Of a stretch of 64,000 bases of DNA, positions 51,501 to 57,500 are shown piece by piece; the stretch's first letter is position 1; every line of letters starts with the position of its first letter. Below the pieces are notes generated by a model. It was given only the letters and a program-made list of their open reading frames with translations. It was not told where the DNA came from and ran no database searches. A program made the translations under genes and the position numbers. This stretch comes from Schistosoma haematobium. Taxonomy: Eukaryota > Platyhelminthes > Trematoda > Strigeidida > Schistosomatidae. Location: assembly GCF_000699445.3 (NCBI RefSeq), contig NC_067195.1:55594465-55658464 (forward strand), in the 5' to 3' direction.

Positions 51501-54500
51501 ATGTTATTGGTCTTAAACAACGTTGAACCTGTAAAGTATACATGCATTAGTTCAAGTTACCATACAAAAGCTGCGTAGCAGGATAAAATTATTAATAGTA
51601 AAGCTAGTAATAGTATCAATGGTAATAGAGAACATTGGGCATTGACAACATAACTTGAGAAGGAAGATTGGATTTGCGGAAATAAAAAGTGCAAAAATAT
51701 TTTTTTAAAGTTTAAAATCTAAAGGGAGATACAGAGTGGATGAATCTGCGTCATTCAGATCGGTTATGAAGTATACCGTTCAATATTTCCAACCGCTGCT
51801 CTCGAGAACCTCAAACAGCTAGGCAGCACCTACCTGCACGACATAGTCCAACAACTAATAACTTCATGACCTGATACCACTCGTTGGCTTCCTCTCAACG
51901 TACACCAGCTAACATTGCGTGTCGCGGTAGGTAGTGGTTCGGCTTGCGTAATCAATTTCCAAATCGCTTCAGCTGATCCAAGATTCACTACCTCATCGAT
52001 CGATTTGTCATTTTTACTCAATCGCAACTTAATAGGATTTATATCGTTGACGTCATCAACGAATAGTTTTGATTTCTTCGAATATCCGATGAGGGTGATG
52101 TCTCGATATGGGTAATATTTGATCCCAAACAGCACTTGAACGTTATTCAATATAAATAATTCAATCAGTACTACAGTTTAGCTGATTAACAAATATTCCC
52201 ATTCATTAATAAACATTCGAATAAGTGTTTTTAGGCACAATTCTTGTTTTTCTTAAAACGACTGACCAACTCATTGTTTAAAAAACAAATAACTAAAGTT
52301 ATTAACAAAGATTTTTGTTTGGAGGGGAGTAGCCGTAGGTAATTGTGCGTTCTGCCGTGTAGTTTTACAAGAAACCTCTCGCTTACAATGTACCGGTATT
52401 TCTTTCTTTTTTCCACCTTAACTCCTTCTGGTATCATTTACGCTGTTTACCTGTAAACTCATGCCAATCCTTATTATTTATCACTCACCTTTTCTTTTTT
52501 CAATATTTGAAACTATATTGAAGTTTTAAGCGTTTCATTAAACGGGTTTAATCTATCTTTCCTAATGATATAAATCTACATAAAAAAAAGCTAGTAGAAA
52601 ATTAAATTTCGTTTATCCTCAACCTCTAGAAAAAAAAAGAAGATACAAGCCTAGTTCTATCATTTGTTTGTATTTTTATCAACATTATAATTCATATATT
52701 GTGTTAGTTGAAAATGTGTTATTGTTTTCTGTCTATCTTAATTTTGCAGTGTGAATGAAACAATACATCAATGAAACAGTTTTTTTTATTGTGAAAGCGA
52801 TCGATTAGAAATTAAATCTAATGAGATGACTCTCATTTCAATTCAAGTGTGCTCATAATCTATGAGGATGTATAAATTAGTGTATATGCATTATTTTTAT
52901 CTCGTGACATTCATCAGCTTTTTTCAATACTGAGTGTATAGGATCATTTGAACTACATATTCTGCTGTTGCATCTGTTAATAATAATTATGATTTACTTA
53001 TATTTGACTATTTCTATTTTACGGGTACACGTTATTTATCCATATACTGATTTTTAAATAAATAAAGCTATATGAATTCATGAGCCTTCGCCAGGTTGTA
53101 TATCATATCTTTCTGAGTTAATGACTGTTAAACAATTATCAAGTGATTGTCTTACATGAATAATTACTGTTTAATACATCCATATACCAATTCTTCATAC
53201 TCATCATACTATGGAAGTATCAGGGAATTTCGTTCAAGAAAGGATGATACTGTTGCGGTAACCTCTCCACCGGTACTATGAGTTTTTCTCATAATTCATA
53301 TTCAGTTAATATCGTAACGCTTCGTGAAATGTCTTCTAAAATCAAATTAAAACACAATGTAAAGATTGGTAACATTGTTATAATTCTTTTTTATAACAAA
53401 CTAAGTTGTCTTACAGTGTTTTGGAGGCCTCTTATATATATCTGTTGTTCGTTAGTGGTTTTTCAGATATTGAAAATTTTGTGACTCCAAGTACTTCCAT
53501 TTGCATTTCCATGTCTGTCACCTCGGAAACACACCATCTTCAATTTTAGTAGTTAGTTACTTGTTTGCTAATTTCAGTACAGTAATGAATTTATTTTTTG
53601 TCATTTTGATAAACAAACTGAAAACATGAAATTTCTGCTCTAACCATTCAGATTTCAAATCTTTTGAGTAGACACCCAAGTTAATTTACCTCAGAAAATT
53701 TTTATCTATGGTTTATATTTTCGCCTACTTTACACCTGATTATAGTATCCTATTTGGTTTTACTTACTGATTACATTCATGTATTTAATTTTTGAAAAGT
53801 AATATAAATACTTTAACTGGGTTTGCTAAATATTATAAGTATAATATTATTTGAACGGTTGGTGTACTTGGTCTGTCCAATAAATACAGGGACTGTGACC
53901 ATAAAAACGGCGTGGATTATTCTCATGTTATTCAGAATACCTTCTGTTTGTGAAAATACATATCTAACGTCTATCCGTTGTTTAAAATATCTAGAATTCA
54001 GTCACGTCAGCTGCATCGCTATTTCGTTTTTTATCGTTCATTTTCAGTTTTATCATCTCAATCTCATATTCGTCAAATCATGATTACATCCTTTCCAGCC
54101 TCTGATCAGGTGTCAGGAACTTCAAGACAGTTTTTGCTCATAATATTCTTTGCCTGAAATGTTTTACTATCGTTGTGTGCGTAGAGGATTTTCTCGAAAT
54201 AAATTCATCACCAGTCATCTAGTCAGTGATTCAGCGATCAGGAAATACACGGAGACTAGAGGTCCGTTATTGTTATTAGTGCATAAAGTCGATGGTCGTC
54301 CGTAACTAATATTTTAGTAGTTCACTTCGTGTATTGTATACGATCAGTTATAATTGATTTGTTGTTAATTAACAAAGACTTTTTTTGATAGGACTATAGA
54401 ATATTAGCTGATTATAATCAAATCATTCCTGATGTCATGTTTGATATATTTGAAATGTAATTGTTTATTCATAGAAATAAGTTTGACGCCTTTTTATTAA

Positions 54501-57500
54501 TTTTTTATTTGCATGTCATTTTTTAATTGACGATTTCGCTTCCATCTTTTCCATTTTCTCTTTTTTAGTGGTTTAATTGTATTAGTCATATCAGTTCAGG
54601 TGTTGTTTTACTGCATAAATTCACGCTGTATCTATCATCTTTTAAACAGTGAATTATTGATAAAATAATTGGTTATGTTTAAAATACATATAAAATTTGG
54701 TTTTACATTACTCTTCAAGTACTTTTGTCTGCACTGTTTCTTGCTTTACCGATACCTTTTTAAACTAAGGACTTTCTTAAATGACGTTATCTCATTTCTG
54801 TCATTCTTGAAATGAGTCTCTGTTTGGATAGTCCTTTACAAACAGTTTTGATACCTCTATCTAAAATAACTATTCCCATTCTACTTAGTTTCACGTACAT
54901 GGATGCTCATATGTACTGGCTTTTTAAAGTATCATTTAGTAATACAGTTATTGTTCCCGTATAAATTCGTAATTAATTCATTTACTGGAAAAGTGTAATC
55001 AAGTTTACTTGGTCTTGAACAGTACTTTTTATGTTGATTAATTAAATTGCTCGGCTGTGTGAGCCAAAACAAAAGAATCTGGAACCGAACCTACAATATA
55101 ATGATAAAAAAATCTAATATTTTAAACCGTTAACTTGCCGCTTTATGTATATATAATTGTAAAGAGTCATACTTTTTTCTACATTACAATTTCGGCGAGA
55201 CTCTAATTTAGGGACGAGCCAATCAGAAGACAGTTAGTATAAAGTGAAAATATATTATAAGAAGGTAATGAATTACAGTGGATACTCTTCTTTTACATGA
55301 TTTAAAAACTTGTTAAGGTTTGATAAAGGTTCAGAGGTTCTGAATTCATAATGCATATGGTATAGAAACTCGTCCATAGGGTTAGGGGTTAGGGTTATAG
55401 CCTCTCAATAATCACCTCTTCTCTAAAATCCGCCATAAACCGTTCGTATGTTAGCGTCACTTGTTGAACTTGGCTTCGTGACCCTGAAATTGCTCAAACG
55501 CTTCTGATTGTCTCGTCCCTATATTAGAGTCTCGTCATCCTAACCATATGAACGAGTTTCTGTACCATATGCATTATGAATTCAGAACCTCTGAACCTTT
55601 ATCAAACCTTAACAAGTTTTTAAATCATGTAAAAGAAGAGTATCCACTGTAATTCATTACCTTCTTATAATATATTTTTACTTAATACTAACTGTCTTCT
55701 GATTGGCGAATAATTGTCAAGGTCATTTCAGATTCGTTCAAAGGTCGTCCCTAAATTAGAGTCTCGCCAAAATTTCATCTTAATTTTTTGCACACACACA
55801 TTGCACTAAGTTTCTTACTTTTCGTCCTCGACTTTTTAAAAGAATTAGAATAATTTGAGTATAGAAACTATATATATATATATCATATGTTATTTTATAT
55901 TACATACACTCTGTAGCAATTTTATGAGTGAACATAGATGATCACATTTAGTTTGCACCAATAAAAATTACCTTTACTCTAAGTTCATATCTGATCATTT
56001 GAGTTAATCAATATTTAATTGGTTAAATACTGTGCAACATTTTCGCTATTTATAAACTTCTACAAGTTTGTTGACTCTTCCTCTTTCCAAATTTATTTCA
56101 CTGGATTATACTCTTTAAATTACATCTCCAAACCCTAATCTTCCCGATTACTGCTTATACTCTTATTACGTCTACCACTATGGGATTTGAATCGACAACT
56201 GTATCTCTGTGCTAATGTGGCGTGGCAACTCGAACTGATATACGTACGTACGAAGTTCTACGTTGTTACTGACTGACTGACTGACTTGTTGACTCTTCAA
56301 CAAATCAGTGATTTTACCTAAAATATTTTCTCTGACTTAACTATTTTTTTTTAAAAAAAAGTACATTATTATTTTCCACCAATTATTAAAAACAAACAAC
56401 ATCCGTAGATTTGGCTTATTATTTCCCAAGTATTTTTGTACTCATAGATTAGCGAATTTAAAAAGCGCCTCATAAAAGTCGCTTTTAATGAGTCAGTTGT
56501 TTTTTTAGTATCAAAGAGTTCATTCATGGAATATATTCAACAAGTATTAAAAATTCAGAAAATCTAACAAACCAATTATCTGGGTTCTGTAATTATTTTG
56601 TCTCGAATGTACAAATTTGTCATTTGAAAGGCTATTAACAGAGATGTAGAATCCTTGATGGTTTACTGATTAGTGTAATTAGTAAAATGAGAATAAAAAT
56701 TATATTAAAAACATACTAAAAGATATACAAAGTCTATTTGAAAAACTCAACTGGATTAAAGTCAAATAATCACTCATCTCGAATAATCTAAATAATTAAA
56801 ATGTTATTGAATGACCTGTAATTTTCTTCTGAAATGTAGAGTTTATGAACGCCTGATTAAATCAACTTAATATCAGTTAATCGATTTGTTAAAAAACCCC
56901 TACAATTATCGGTTTACCTAGTTTAAGCTTAGTGTGTTTCATACACCGGTTTATATTATGATAAAAGTTTGACAAATTTTAAATAGTGAAGAAGATTTGT
57001 AGCTGAGCTGGATGGTGTGGTCGTGATCGTTCTTCTGAACGTCATCAGCACAAATTTCAGGTAGAAGTGAACTGTTCAAATTTCTTCCCATGTGGTTCAC
57101 AGCTTGTTCTGTAAATTGGAACGAAAATCAAACCAATGGGAGATACAACCAAAACAAAGAAGTCAACAATGACAGGTTTAAGGTCAACAAGAACCAATCA
57201 ACATCGAGGTGTACATGACATGCTGTGAACCACATGTGGAGAAATTCGAACACTTCACTTCTACCTGAAATTTGTGCTGATGATGTCGTTCAGAAGAACG
57301 ATGAAAGCTTTACGACTAAACCATCCAGCTCAGAGAACAAAACTTCATCAAAAAATTTAAAATATCTCTACATCACATTTTGATTATGTTAAACTAACTA
57401 TTTTCATCTATCAACAAGGCAACTGGTAAAATTAATGCATTTATTCATTTTTTGTAAATGTTGTTTAACATGCGAAACTTGAGTACAACTATGGCATCAC

